DNA of 64,000 nucleotides from Bacteroides intestinalis (GTDB taxonomy: Bacteria > Bacteroidota > Bacteroidia > Bacteroidales > Bacteroidaceae): assembly GCF_902364365.1 (NCBI RefSeq), contig NZ_CABJDN010000002.1, positions 496,155 to 560,154 of the forward strand. The letters are read 5' to 3'. The position numbers and the translations under genes were made by a program. Positions 19,901 through 27,948 of this stretch are shown here, piece by piece. The notes under the pieces are model-generated. The model had not been told where the DNA came from, searched no databases, and saw only the letters and a program-made list of their open reading frames with translations. Every line of letters begins with the position of its first letter. Position 1 is the first letter of the stretch.

Positions 19901-20158
19901 AAAGCAACTCCCTGCCTGCAAGGCGATATTCTGGGTGACTGGCGCGAAGAAGTATTGCTACGCACAGAAGACAATACGGCACTACGCCTCTATGTATCAC
20001 CCATAGCAACTGATTACCGTTTCCACACTTTCCTGGAAGATCCGGTTTACAGGATCAGTATTGCTACACAAAACGTAGCATACAACCAACCGACACAACC
20101 CGGTTTCTATTTCGGACCTGATCTGAAAGGAAGTTTCAGAGGATATGAATTTAAATAG
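16955..20158 (+). CDS. GH28-PL11 fusion: rhamnogalacturonan hydrolase plus rhamnogalacturonan lyase
   Basis: A 1067-aa exported bifunctional protein. Residues about 45-480 form a GH28 right-handed beta-helix: FSIANYGAVKGGKTINTKAI, GGGRVVIPTGEW, then catalytic-type motifs NNDGVD (Asp259), QGDD (Asp280, Asp281) and GHTLLGIGSE (His314). Residues about 490-1067 are a complete PL11 module: Fn3-like start (VAVSWRYLSSDPENTAFNLYR), DVDGDGEYEIILKWDPSN, DFDGDGCAEIIMKTSDGT, NRANRSDRFLAAVAYLDG, GDILGDWREEVLLRTEDN. One chain thus carries both a hydrolytic and an eliminative enzyme for the same GalA-Rha backbone. This PL11 half is closer to the Bacillus YesW pattern than the two stand-alone PL11s here. There is no frameshift or internal stop, so the fusion is genuine in this sequence. 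Confidence 0.92.
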   Translation: MKKPCFKSLTGIAAIAVIALGLSGAMPAPKYKTVTVNAPFAMEPIKEFIFPNRDFSIANYGAVKGGKTINTKAIAKAIKACNRAGGGRVVIPTGEWLTGPIHLMSNVNLHLSDGAILRFTDNPEDYLPAVMTSWEGMECYNYSPLVYAFDCENVAITGTGTLQPIMDTWRKWFKRPKPHMDALAELYTMASTDVPVEKRQMAKGENNLRPHLIHFNRCKNVLLDQFKIRESPFWTIHLYMCDGGIVRNLDVYAHGHNNDGVDLEMSRNFLIEDCKFDQGDDAVVIKAGRNQDAWRLDTPCENIVIRNCDIIKGHTLLGIGSEMSGGIRNVYMHDCAAPDSVFRLFFAKTNHRRGGFIENIHMENVKAGKMQRVLEIDTDVLYQWRNLVPTYEERITRIDGLYMTNVTCERTEAIYDLKGDAKLPAKNVVIKNVHADEVTKFIKNVHNVENVTEENVTYGRFRNAANAPAYDYSKLQKEKLGRGVVAIRENPSEVAVSWRYLSSDPENTAFNLYRDGKKIAEVPATTGTFYRDAYKGKKATTYTVRPVVNGVETGHIEGNYTLPAKAPIGYINIPLDRPADGVTPSGQAFTYIPNDASIGDVDGDGEYEIILKWDPSNAHDNAHDGYTGNVLFDCYRLTGERLWHIDMGHNVRAGAHYTQFMVYDFDGDGCAEIIMKTSDGTIDGQGKVIGDAAADYREPGTPANQGRILKGNEYLTVFNGRTGAAMQTIDYVPARGNLADWGDNRANRSDRFLAAVAYLDGIHPSVVMCRGYYTRTVLAAFDWDGKELKQRWIFDSNTPEYKAYAGQGNHNLRVADVDGDGCDEIIYGSCAIDNNGKGLYSTGMGHGDAMHLTKFSPDMPGLQVWDCHENKRDGSSFRDAATGKVFFQVKSGIDVGRCMAADIDPTNPGVEMWSWESKGLRNIKGEVVNPDIKTFSVNMAVWWDGDLLRELLNKNVVSKYDWEAGVCKPLVTFEGAVSNNGTKATPCLQGDILGDWREEVLLRTEDNTALRLYVSPIATDYRFHTFLEDPVYRISIATQNVAYNQPTQPGFYFGPDLKGSFRGYEFK

Positions 20159-20185
20159 TAATTATATAATGTAGTATTTAAAAGT

Positions 20186-21592
20186 ATGAACATAAAGACA
20201 TTCTGCCTGACAGGCACCTTGCTGTTACTCAGCATCAGCACTTATGCCCAGAAAAAGAAGGAAGCAATAAATGACTCCAACACCCCGCTGCACCTGTTGC
20301 AACCAGAGTATAAAGTACCCTATAAAGCTCTTTCTACTACTGAAGTAAAAACTGATATCGACCGTATTCTCCGTTATTTGGAAAAGACTACTCATACCCG
20401 TGTGGTCAGTGAGAAGACCGGAAAAGTAATCACTGATTATAGTAACTTGCCTGCCGACGCCCAATTGGAACGCGGCGCCTTCCGCCTGGCCAGTTATGAA
20501 TGGGGAGTTACTTATTCGGCCATGATGGCAGCTGCCGAAGCCACCGGAGACGCAGCTTACATGAAATATGTTACTGATCGCTTCAAGTTTCTCGCCGAAG
20601 TGGCTCCGCATTTTCGTAATCTGCTCGAAAAGAATGGTACTACCGACCCACAAATGAAGCAAATCCTGACACCTCATGCGCTTGATGATGCCGGTGCCGT
20701 ATGTGCTGCTATGATTAAGGCACAATTACAGGATAAATCTCTCAATCTCTATCCTTTGATAAATAATTATCTCGATTTCATTCTAAACAAAGAATATCGC
20801 CTTGCCGACGGAACCTTTGCCCGCATCCGTCCACAGCTCAACACGCTTTGGCTGGATGATATGTTCATGGGCGTTCCTCCCATAGCCTGGTACTCTCGTA
20901 TGGCAGATAAAGAACAGTCCAAATATCTGGCCGAAGCCGTTCGCCAAATCTTCCAATTTGCCGAGCGTATGTGGGTACCCGAGAAGAAACTCTTCCGTCA
21001 CGGTTGGGTAGAAGGTATGGGGGATCATCCTGCCTTCTTCTGGGGACGTGCCAACGGTTGGGCGCTGCTCACCATGACCGAAGTACTGGACGTAATGCCG
21101 ACCGACCATCCCCAGCGTGAAAAGCTCATGAACCTCTTTCGTGAACACGTCCGTGGGCTGGCTGCTCTTCAAAGTGGCGAAGGATTCTGGCATCAACTGT
21201 TAGATCGTAACGATTCTTATCTGGAAACTTCAGCAACTGCTATCTATGTCTATTGCATCTCCCATGCCATCAACCAAGGTTGGCTCGACGCAATGGCTTA
21301 CGGTCCCGTAGCGCAACTTGGCTGGCATGCAGTCTCCACACAGATCAATGCAGAAGGACAGGTAGAAGGTACCTGTGTGGGTACCGGAATGGCATTCGAT
21401 CCTGCATTCTACTATTACCGCCCGGTCAATGTGTATGCCGCACACGGCTATGGTCCTGTAATCTGGGCAGGGGCTGAAATGATCAACCTGTTGAATAAAC
21501 AGCATCCTAAAATGAACGACAGTGCCATTCAGTATTACCATACTGAACAGAAGACTACCGCACCGATCTTCAGTGTTAGTAAACCCGATTAA
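20186..21592 (+). CDS. GH105 unsaturated rhamnogalacturonyl hydrolase
   Basis: A 468-aa (alpha/alpha)6-barrel protein with a signal peptide (MNIKTFCLTGTLLLLSISTYA). GH105 hallmarks are visible: LWLDDMFMGVPPIAWYSR (containing the catalytic-type Asp pair), the WVEGMGDHPAFFWGRANGWALLTM block, and GFWHQLLDRNDSYLETSATAIYVY. The enzyme hydrates and releases the 4,5-unsaturated galacturonate left at the non-reducing end by PL11 and PL26 action. It lies 27 nt after the GH28-PL11 gene and 20 nt before rhaM, in the same transcription unit. It is longer than YteR-type enzymes (about 370 aa) because of the signal and a C-terminal extension, as in many Bacteroides members. Confidence 0.92.
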   Translation: MNIKTFCLTGTLLLLSISTYAQKKKEAINDSNTPLHLLQPEYKVPYKALSTTEVKTDIDRILRYLEKTTHTRVVSEKTGKVITDYSNLPADAQLERGAFRLASYEWGVTYSAMMAAAEATGDAAYMKYVTDRFKFLAEVAPHFRNLLEKNGTTDPQMKQILTPHALDDAGAVCAAMIKAQLQDKSLNLYPLINNYLDFILNKEYRLADGTFARIRPQLNTLWLDDMFMGVPPIAWYSRMADKEQSKYLAEAVRQIFQFAERMWVPEKKLFRHGWVEGMGDHPAFFWGRANGWALLTMTEVLDVMPTDHPQREKLMNLFREHVRGLAALQSGEGFWHQLLDRNDSYLETSATAIYVYCISHAINQGWLDAMAYGPVAQLGWHAVSTQINAEGQVEGTCVGTGMAFDPAFYYYRPVNVYAAHGYGPVIWAGAEMINLLNKQHPKMNDSAIQYYHTEQKTTAPIFSVSKPD

Positions 21593-21612
21593 CCCTCAAT
21601 GAATAATATATT

Positions 21613-21927
21613 ATGAAAAGAGAAGCATTTAAAATGTTCCTGAAGCCCGGCTTCGAAAAGGAATACGAGAAAAGACATGCAGCCATCTGGCCCGAACTGA
21701 AAAAGATGTTATCCGACGGCGGAGTATACGACTACTCCATCTATTGGGACCGCGACACCAACATCCTCTTTGCCTGCCAGAAGACGCGGGGTGAAGAATC
21801 CTCCCAAGATATGGGTACCAATCCCATTGTACAAAAATGGTGGGATTACATGGCGGACATCATGGAAGTAAATCCGGATAATTCTCCGGTAACCATACCC
21901 TTGCCCGAGGTATTCCACATGGAATAA
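21613..21927 (+). CDS. rhaM: L-rhamnose mutarotase
   Basis: A 104-aa cytoplasmic ferredoxin-like alpha/beta barrel enzyme interconverting alpha and beta anomers of L-rhamnose. Matching features are MFLKPGFEKEYEKRHAAIWPEL (catalytic His/Tyr region), YDYSIYWDRDTNILFACQ and the conserved NPIVQKWWDYMADIMEVNPDN block. Length equals that of E. coli RhaM. Its place at the end of the lyase and hydrolase genes is a strong independent sign that L-rhamnose is a main end product of the locus. A terminator follows at once. Confidence 0.95.
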   Translation: MKREAFKMFLKPGFEKEYEKRHAAIWPELKKMLSDGGVYDYSIYWDRDTNILFACQKTRGEESSQDMGTNPIVQKWWDYMADIMEVNPDNSPVTIPLPEVFHME

Positions 21928-21935
21928 ACCTTAAA

Positions 21936-21970
21936 AGTGCATTGAAGTTAGTCTTCAATGCGCTTTTTTC
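21936..21970 (+). terminator. rho-independent terminator of the enzyme operon
   Basis: A 12-bp stem (AGTGCATTGAAG / CTTCAATGCGCT with one G-T pair) with a 5-nt loop, followed by a T6 tract. It closes the degradative operon before the regulator gene. Confidence 0.9.
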
Positions 21971-21972
21971 CT

Positions 21973-21980
21973 TATTTTTG
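21973..21980 (+). promoter_or_regulatory. Bacteroides -7 box for the HTCS gene
   Basis: TATTTTTG (TAnnTTTG match) sits directly after the terminator, 23 nt before the HTCS start. The regulator therefore has its own promoter. Confidence 0.55.
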
Positions 21981-22003
21981 TTACGTACTAAAATCTATGA
22001 AAT

Positions 22004-25000
22004 ATGAAAAAGCACTTATTGCTTGCATGCCTATATCTATTATTCTTCATTCTTAACACCTCAGCCTCTGTCGAAGTACGTTCTACCCATATGACTACTG
22101 CCGACGGGCTTGCCAACAATTCCGTCTGCTATGTATTCCAGGATAGTAAAGGGTTTATTTGGATGGGAACCCTGAACGGACTCAGTCGTTACGACGGCAA
22201 CACTTTCGTTACTCTTCTGCCCGAAGGCGACACCCAGCCCGGCCGCCTCTCCCTCTCCTCCAACCACGTCCGCTCCATCAGCGAAGACTGCAACGGCTTC
22301 CTGTGGCTCGAAACCTCCGGCGAATTCTTCAACTGCTATGACCTGAAAACAGAACGCTTTGTCGACTTCACCGGCCGCGGCGAACACCGCCAACACTACG
22401 ACCGCAAGGCTGAAGCTCCCAATGGAGATATATGGTTGTGGAACAGTCGCAACGGCTGCCGCCTCATCACCTACCACAATGGTGCGTTTTCATCCGTTGC
22501 TTACAAGAAATCCAATGGTAATCTGCCTTCGGACAGCGTGGCCTATGTATACCCCGACCCACAGGGAAACATCTGGATAGGTACCGATCACGGTGTGGTC
22601 CTGGTCAGCGGTACACAAACCGTCATTATCAATAACGGCAATGCCTTTGCCGCACAATCCTTCGGAAAAGACGTCTTTTTCCTCTCCACCGATGGCATCA
22701 TCAGCCGGAAGAGCGGTACTGCACCCACTACAACCGTCGCCCACCTGCCACGTAGCGAGGGAGGGATCACCCTGTACGGCACACTCCGCCTACAAAACGA
22801 GTGGGTCATCTTCACCTCCACCGGAGGCTATCTATTCAACATGAAAAACAATCACGTCAGCCGCCACCCTGAACTCGACATCCATAACGGCAATGTGCTG
22901 ACGGATAATCGAGGCGACTTCTGGATATATAACAACACCGGCCAAGTATGGTACGTCAACGCCACCACTCACGCCGTTAAAACCTTCCGCCTCTCCCCTC
23001 CCGATAAGCTGAACTATGTGGACATGGAACGTTACCACATCGTACACGACTCCCGAGGCATTATCTGGATCTCCACCTACGGCAATGGACTCTTCACCTA
23101 CAACACTACCACAGAAGAACTCCAGCACTTCGACTTCCAGATCGACGGCTTCAGCCACATCAGCTCCAACTATCTGCAATACATCATGGAAGACAGTTCC
23201 GGCGCCATCTGGGTCAGTTCCGAATACGCCGGCATCGCCCGTCTCACCATCCTGAACGAAGGCATCAAACGTATATACCCCGAAGCCATCTCCATGTCCG
23301 ACCGTTCCAATACCGTCCGCATGATTACCCGCCTCAAGAACGATGACATCTGTATCGGTACCCGTGGTGGTGGCGTCTATACCTACGACCCACTAATCAA
23401 CACACTGAAAAAAGAAGTTCACTACAACTCCAACATCTACGCTATGGCCGAAGATAATGATGGAACCCTATGGATGGGAAGCCGCGGTGAAGGCCTCTGC
23501 ATTGGCGGACAATGGTATATCAACCATCCTTATGATGCTTCTTCCATCAGCAACAACCATATCTTTACTCTTTACTGCGACCAAAAAGGTCGTATGTGGG
23601 TAGGCACCTTTGGTGGCGGACTGGATTTGGCCATCAAGGAGAACGACCGATACACCTTCCGCCACTTCTTCAACAAAACCTTCGGACAGCGCCGCACGCG
23701 CGCCATCATCGAAGACTCGAACGGCTGGATATGGGTGGGAAACAGTGACGGAGTCTACGTCTTCTCTCCCGATTCCCTGCAAACCAACCCGCAGAACTAC
23801 CTGACTTACAATTACAACAACGGAAAGTTGCGCAGCAACGAAATCAAGTGCATCTACCAGGACACTCGGGGGCGGATATGGATTGGTTCCTCTGGTGGTG
23901 GTCTCAGCATGTGTATCCCCAGTACCGACTACCGTAACCTCACCTTCAAGCACTACGGCACCAGCAACGGCCTCGTCAACGACATGGTCCAAGCCATCGC
24001 CGAAGACAAGCAAGGCAACCTCTGGATTGCCACCGAATACGGTATCTCGCGCTTCAACCCCGAAACGCAAGTCTTCGATAACTACTTCTTCTCAGCCTAC
24101 ACGCTTGGTAATGTCTACAGCGACAATAGCTCGTACGTCAGCAAAAATGGCAGCCTGCTGTTCGGCACCAACTACGGTTTGTTGGTCATCAACCCCGAAC
24201 AAATGGGAAACAATTCGGTACTCAACTCCTCAATTACCTTTACCAACCTTCAGGTGAACGGAATATCCATGCGCCCCGGTGATCCCGACTCCCCCCTCTC
24301 CAGCGCCATGATGTACACCGACGAAATCGAACTGAAGTATTTCCAGAGATCATTCGTCATCGACTTCACTACGTTCGATTACTCAAAGACCAACAGCTAT
24401 ACCTACACCTACCGGCTGGAGAACTATGATAAAGAGTGGAGCAAACCCTCGCCTCTCAGTTTTGCATCCTACAAAAACCTGCCACCGGGTAAATACAGCT
24501 TGCACGTGAAAGTTTGCAATGCCACCGGCATCTTGGGCGATCAGGAAGCCGTTCTGAAAATTATCATCACTCCCCCCTTCTGGAAAACTACTTGGGCATT
24601 CCTCATCTATGCCCTATTGTTGACAGTCATGCTGTACATCACCTATAGACTGATACGTAACTTCAATCTCCTGCGTAATAAAGTACAGGTAGAAAAGCAA
24701 CTGACTGAATATAAACTCGTATTCTTCACAAACATTTCACACGAATTCCGTACTCCCCTAACTCTGATTCAGGGAGCACTGGAGAAGATACAGAGTATAG
24801 ACAAGGTACCCAAGGAAATGGTCAACTCGCTAAAGGTTATGAACAAGAGTACCCAGCGCATGCTCCGTCTCATCAACCAATTGCTGGAATTTCGGAAGAT
24901 GCAGAACAACAAGCTCGCCCTCTCCCTGGAAGAAACAGACGTTATGGGCTTCCTGCACGAAATATTCCTAAGCTTCAAAGACACCGCCACATCCAAGAAC

Positions 25001-26320
25001 ATGGATTTTCGTTTCCAGCCCTCAGCTGCTTCCTACAAGATGTTCATTGACAAAGGGAATCTGGACAAAGTGGTCTATAACCTCCTATCCAATGCCTTCA
25101 AATACACCCCGAGCAACGGGAAAGTCACCCTTGCTGCTATCGTTGATGAAGACAGGAAATGCTTGGAAATCTCTGTAGCAGACACAGGTATCGGCATCGC
25201 CAAAGAGAAACGGGGAGAACTCTTCAAACGCTTTATGCAAAGTAATTTTTCAAGCAATAGTACAGGCATAGGACTACACTTGACACACGAACTTGTCAAT
25301 GTCCATAAAGGGAATATCAATTATGATGAGAACCAGGGAGGAGGATCAGTTTTCACTGTTTCACTCCCCATTGACATCAGTGTATATGAAGAAAAAGATT
25401 TTTTGATTCCTCACAATGCCTTTCTGGAAGAGAAAGCATATAAACCGGAAAGTAATGAAGAAGAAAATATTCTGGAAGTAAACGTTGCAAAGGAAAAAGA
25501 GCCTTCGAATCAATATAAACTGCTCATTATAGAGGATGATAATGATGTACGCGAATTCCTGAAAGAAGAATTTAAACCTTATTTTGAGGTTGTTACTGAA
25601 GAGGACGGACTTTCAGGTCTTGAGCGCGCCCGCACATACGACGCCGACCTCATCATCTGCGATGTACTGATGCCAGGTCTCACCGGCTTCGAAGTTACCC
25701 AGAAGCTTAAAAATGATTTCGATACCAGTCACATTCCTATCATATTATTGACAGCTATGAGCTCGGCAGAAAATCATCTGAAAGGTGTGGAAAGCGGAGC
25801 AGATGCATATATTACCAAACCGTTTAGCCCTAAATTATTGCTGGCAAGGGCATTCCAACTAATAAAGCAACGTGAAAAGTTGCGAAAGAAATTTTCGGAT
25901 GATCCGGGAATGATTACGCCTGCCATCTGCACATCGGAGAAAGATAAACAATTTGCCGATAAGCTTCAAACTATTCTGGAAGAACAGATTGGTAACAGTG
26001 AATTCGCTGTAGATGACCTGGCTTCAGTAATGGGGCTGGGACGTTCAACCTTCTATCGCAAGGTACGTGGAATAACCGGTTATTCCCCCAATGAATACAT
26101 GCGCATCATCCGCATGAAAAAAGCTGCTGAACTTTTACTTGAAAATCGTTATACAGTGGCAGAGGTATCTTATAAGATAGGTATCGAAGACCCATTCTAT
26201 TTCAGCAAATGCTTCAAGAAACAGTTCGGAGTATCTCCATCCGTATATTTACGTGGTAAGAACAACCCGGAAGAAAAAGAGGTTGATGACAAAGAAGAAG
26301 AGACGTTCGAACAAGAGTGA
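22004..26320 (+). CDS. hybrid two-component system sensor/regulator (HTCS)
   Basis: A 1438-aa one-piece sensor, kinase and transcription factor that switches on the locus when it binds a breakdown oligosaccharide in the periplasm. Order: signal peptide; two seven-bladed propellers of reg_prop repeats (NSVCYVFQDSKGFIWMGTLNGLSRYDG and many similar, to about 760); Y_Y_Y domain (about 780-855); one membrane segment (about 860-885); HisKA with the phospho-acceptor His in ISHEFRTPLTL (about 913); HATPase (NAFKYTP, ADTGIGI, TGIGLHL); REC (about 1170-1285, phospho-acceptor Asp in IICDVLMPG, about 1219); AraC-type HTH (about 1320-1425). All key residues are present. Third codon positions are C-rich up to about 24600 and clearly more AT-rich after about 25370. 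Ligand is inferred to be a rhamnogalacturonan oligosaccharide. Confidence 0.97.
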   Translation: MKKHLLLACLYLLFFILNTSASVEVRSTHMTTADGLANNSVCYVFQDSKGFIWMGTLNGLSRYDGNTFVTLLPEGDTQPGRLSLSSNHVRSISEDCNGFLWLETSGEFFNCYDLKTERFVDFTGRGEHRQHYDRKAEAPNGDIWLWNSRNGCRLITYHNGAFSSVAYKKSNGNLPSDSVAYVYPDPQGNIWIGTDHGVVLVSGTQTVIINNGNAFAAQSFGKDVFFLSTDGIISRKSGTAPTTTVAHLPRSEGGITLYGTLRLQNEWVIFTSTGGYLFNMKNNHVSRHPELDIHNGNVLTDNRGDFWIYNNTGQVWYVNATTHAVKTFRLSPPDKLNYVDMERYHIVHDSRGIIWISTYGNGLFTYNTTTEELQHFDFQIDGFSHISSNYLQYIMEDSSGAIWVSSEYAGIARLTILNEGIKRIYPEAISMSDRSNTVRMITRLKNDDICIGTRGGGVYTYDPLINTLKKEVHYNSNIYAMAEDNDGTLWMGSRGEGLCIGGQWYINHPYDASSISNNHIFTLYCDQKGRMWVGTFGGGLDLAIKENDRYTFRHFFNKTFGQRRTRAIIEDSNGWIWVGNSDGVYVFSPDSLQTNPQNYLTYNYNNGKLRSNEIKCIYQDTRGRIWIGSSGGGLSMCIPSTDYRNLTFKHYGTSNGLVNDMVQAIAEDKQGNLWIATEYGISRFNPETQVFDNYFFSAYTLGNVYSDNSSYVSKNGSLLFGTNYGLLVINPEQMGNNSVLNSSITFTNLQVNGISMRPGDPDSPLSSAMMYTDEIELKYFQRSFVIDFTTFDYSKTNSYTYTYRLENYDKEWSKPSPLSFASYKNLPPGKYSLHVKVCNATGILGDQEAVLKIIITPPFWKTTWAFLIYALLLTVMLYITYRLIRNFNLLRNKVQVEKQLTEYKLVFFTNISHEFRTPLTLIQGALEKIQSIDKVPKEMVNSLKVMNKSTQRMLRLINQLLEFRKMQNNKLALSLEETDVMGFLHEIFLSFKDTATSKNMDFRFQPSAASYKMFIDKGNLDKVVYNLLSNAFKYTPSNGKVTLAAIVDEDRKCLEISVADTGIGIAKEKRGELFKRFMQSNFSSNSTGIGLHLTHELVNVHKGNINYDENQGGGSVFTVSLPIDISVYEEKDFLIPHNAFLEEKAYKPESNEEENILEVNVAKEKEPSNQYKLLIIEDDNDVREFLKEEFKPYFEVVTEEDGLSGLERARTYDADLIICDVLMPGLTGFEVTQKLKNDFDTSHIPIILLTAMSSAENHLKGVESGADAYITKPFSPKLLLARAFQLIKQREKLRKKFSDDPGMITPAICTSEKDKQFADKLQTILEEQIGNSEFAVDDLASVMGLGRSTFYRKVRGITGYSPNEYMRIIRMKKAAELLLENRYTVAEVSYKIGIEDPFYFSKCFKKQFGVSPSVYLRGKNNPEEKEVDDKEEETFEQE

Positions 26321-26326
26321 ATACAG

Positions 26327-26359
26327 AAAAGCCCGGAATTTAAAACTTTCCGGGCTTTT
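26327..26359. terminator. bidirectional terminator between HTCS and the DUF4468 gene
   Basis: A 12-bp perfect stem (AAAAGCCCGGAA / TTCCGGGCTTTT) with a 9-nt loop. A-tract and T-tract on the two sides let it serve both converging genes. Confidence 0.9.
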
Positions 26360-26394
26360 CCATATTAGAAAATTTCTAAATATAAAGAGGATAT

Positions 26395-27081
26395 TTACCA
26401 ATCATTATTTTCATTCCCAACAAGACCATTTTTTGCAGCTTCTTCTATTTTATCCATGATAACATTTGAATAAGCGTGTGTCATAACAAGTGCTTTAGAA
26501 GAACTTTTTTTAGCCTTATATTCATCTTTTTTTTGAAATGGAAAACACTTTTCTATAGCCCACATTTCAACTGATTTCGTAGGTTGTGTACCCCCTATTG
26601 CTCCCATTATGCCTCCACCAATATACTTACTAACATCATAATTTTGTACGGTATAAGTTACACGGATTTTGCCATCCTTAATATCTACTCTGATAATAGG
26701 GTGTATACTGATAACATAAGAATTCATACCACCTGCATGAGCTGCAATACCTCCTATAAACCCTTTACCAATAATTACACCGGATTCTTTATCATTTAGC
26801 TGAATAACTGCATCAGCATCATTGAATGTGGCAGTAAACCAATAATTCAATGCAACATAAAGCTGATCTTTAGTTTGTTCCCCACAGTCAATAACCTGCG
26901 TATAAGTTAATGAATTATTTTTATCCAATGAAATCCCCGCTCCCAGATTCTCAGCCGCCTCAGTCCATTTATCTCCATACTTCTCAACTGCATACTTCTC
27001 AAGTTCTTCAGCACGCATAATTTGAGCACTTGCACATACTGCCATAATACATACCAGCGTGCTTACAAAAAATCTTTTCAT
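26395..27081 (-). CDS. exported DUF4468 (TBP-like fold) protein
   Basis: A 228-aa protein with a signal peptide (MKRFFVSTLVCIMAVCASA). The pattern LYVALNYWFTATFNDADAVIQLNDKESGVIIGKG followed by HPIIRVDIKDGKIRVTYTVQNYD is that of the DUF4468 family, common in Bacteroidales and of unknown function. It points away from the pectin locus and is separated from it by a terminator, so it is probably unrelated to pectin. It is the last chromosomal gene before the first island. Confidence 0.75.
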   Translation of the reverse strand: MKRFFVSTLVCIMAVCASAQIMRAEELEKYAVEKYGDKWTEAAENLGAGISLDKNNSLTYTQVIDCGEQTKDQLYVALNYWFTATFNDADAVIQLNDKESGVIIGKGFIGGIAAHAGGMNSYVISIHPIIRVDIKDGKIRVTYTVQNYDVSKYIGGGIMGAIGGTQPTKSVEMWAIEKCFPFQKKDEYKAKKSSSKALVMTHAYSNVIMDKIEEAAKNGLVGNENNDW

Positions 27082-27256
27082 ATTATTAAAACATGCATCG
27101 TAAGTTCATCAATGCCTTTATGATAAAATAGTATTGGCGCATTAAAGAATGTGTGAACCTATTAGTTCAATTCACTAAAATTTAAAGTCGAGTTTTATCA
27201 TTTTGGAACGGGACTAAACACTTCCTTATATGTGTCTGTTGTGTTGTACAACTGTG

Positions 27257-27264
27257 CAAAGATA
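27257..27264 (-). promoter_or_regulatory. -7 box for the DUF4468 gene
   Basis: On the - strand this reads TATCTTTG (TAnnTTTG). It lies about 175 nt upstream of the DUF4468 start, giving a long leader. I see no other gene in the 27082-27330 gap. Confidence 0.45.
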
Positions 27265-27330
27265 AGGAGTTTTCTGTAAAGTTTTAATTTTTGTAGACTT
27301 TTTCTTTAAAAAAAACGTAAAACATACAAA

Positions 27331-27361
27331 ATAGCCCCGACTATTATAAAGTCAGGGCTAT
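27331..27361 (-). terminator. probable original guaA terminator, displaced by the island
   Basis: An 11-bp stem (ATAGCCCCGAC / GTCAGGGCTAT, one G-T pair) with a 9-nt loop; on the - strand it is followed by a T-rich run. It lies 23 bp beyond the far 12-bp core repeat. Before integration it would have stood directly downstream of the guaA stop. No gene now ends next to it. Confidence 0.7.
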
Positions 27362-27384
27362 CTCAAAATTATATAAAAAACTTT

Positions 27385-27396
27385 TTATTCCCACTC
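27385..27396. repeat. core attachment site, left end of island 1
   Basis: TTATTCCCACTC, identical to 39864-39875 at the guaA stop. On the - strand it reads GAG TGG GAA TAA, the final Glu-Trp-Glu-stop of GuaA. With the next bases it even restores Ile-Glu-Trp-Glu-stop. Confidence 0.85.
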
Positions 27397-27446
27397 AATT
27401 ATCATAAACCATTAATTTACAATAATTTATATTTTATTTAAAAATA

Positions 27447-27468
27447 TAGGGTATACTTTCAGGGTACA
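27447..27468. repeat. arm-type repeat, left end of island 1
   Basis: A 22-nt stretch matching 39718-39739 at 20 of 22 positions in the same orientation. Each copy contains two AGGGTA-type half-sites about 14 nt apart. Placement just inside both ends suggests integrase arm-binding sites. Confidence 0.6.
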
Positions 27469-27612
27469 TTTTTCAAAAAATGGTTGATATTATATATCAA
27501 TGAAATAGCCCTGAAATGTAACTTATAAATCATCTGATTTTTAAGTTGATGTAGCAAAGGTATAAAAAAAGAGTAATCCAAACAAGGACTACTCCATTAA
27601 AAAGATAATGAA

Positions 27613-27638
27613 TAAATGAGGTATCGCCATACCTCGTT
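27613..27638 (-). terminator. terminator of the island 1 cargo run
   Basis: Stem GAGGTAT / ATACCTC (27617-27623 and 27628-27634), extendable by four pairs, with loop CGCC. It lies 62 nt downstream of the last cargo gene. The span 27397-27699 otherwise holds only the arm repeat and no ORF I can support. Confidence 0.6.
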
Positions 27639-27699
27639 TAATACTTAAAGAATCAGTATATATAACCTTGAAAGCACAAAACTTCTTTTTAGCCATATA

Positions 27700-27942
27700 T
27701 CAATAAATATCACAAAGTTCCATTTTATTTATTATTTCCTTTGACAATCCCCAAATACTATCCTTACTTATTATACTATAAGTAACCAACTCCTGATTAT
27801 CTTCCAAGTCAATATGTTCTTTCACCGAATTTATATCATTTTCAGGTATAACGTATTCAGACATTTCAGGTGTGTTTTCATCTTCGCTACAAGCCATAAA
27901 AAGCACAGCAAACAATGCGGTTAGTAAAAGTACTTTTTTCAT
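27700..27942 (-). CDS. small putative lipoprotein
   Basis: An 80-aa protein with a lipoprotein signal: MKKVLLLTALFAVLFMA followed by Cys20... SEDEN. The acidic residues right after the cysteine resemble the Bacteroides surface-export signal for lipoproteins. The mature part (about 60 aa) has no recognisable domain. It is the last gene of the cargo run, 6 nt after the leucine-rich-repeat gene, so probably co-expressed with it. Function unknown. Confidence 0.7.
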   Translation of the reverse strand: MKKVLLLTALFAVLFMACSEDENTPEMSEYVIPENDINSVKEHIDLEDNQELVTYSIISKDSIWGLSKEIINKMELCDIY

Positions 27943-27948
27943 AATATC

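Noticed and set aside
23468..24070. 200-codon - strand frame inside the HTCS gene
   Set aside because: Shadow frame caused by C-rich third positions; no start context or domain.
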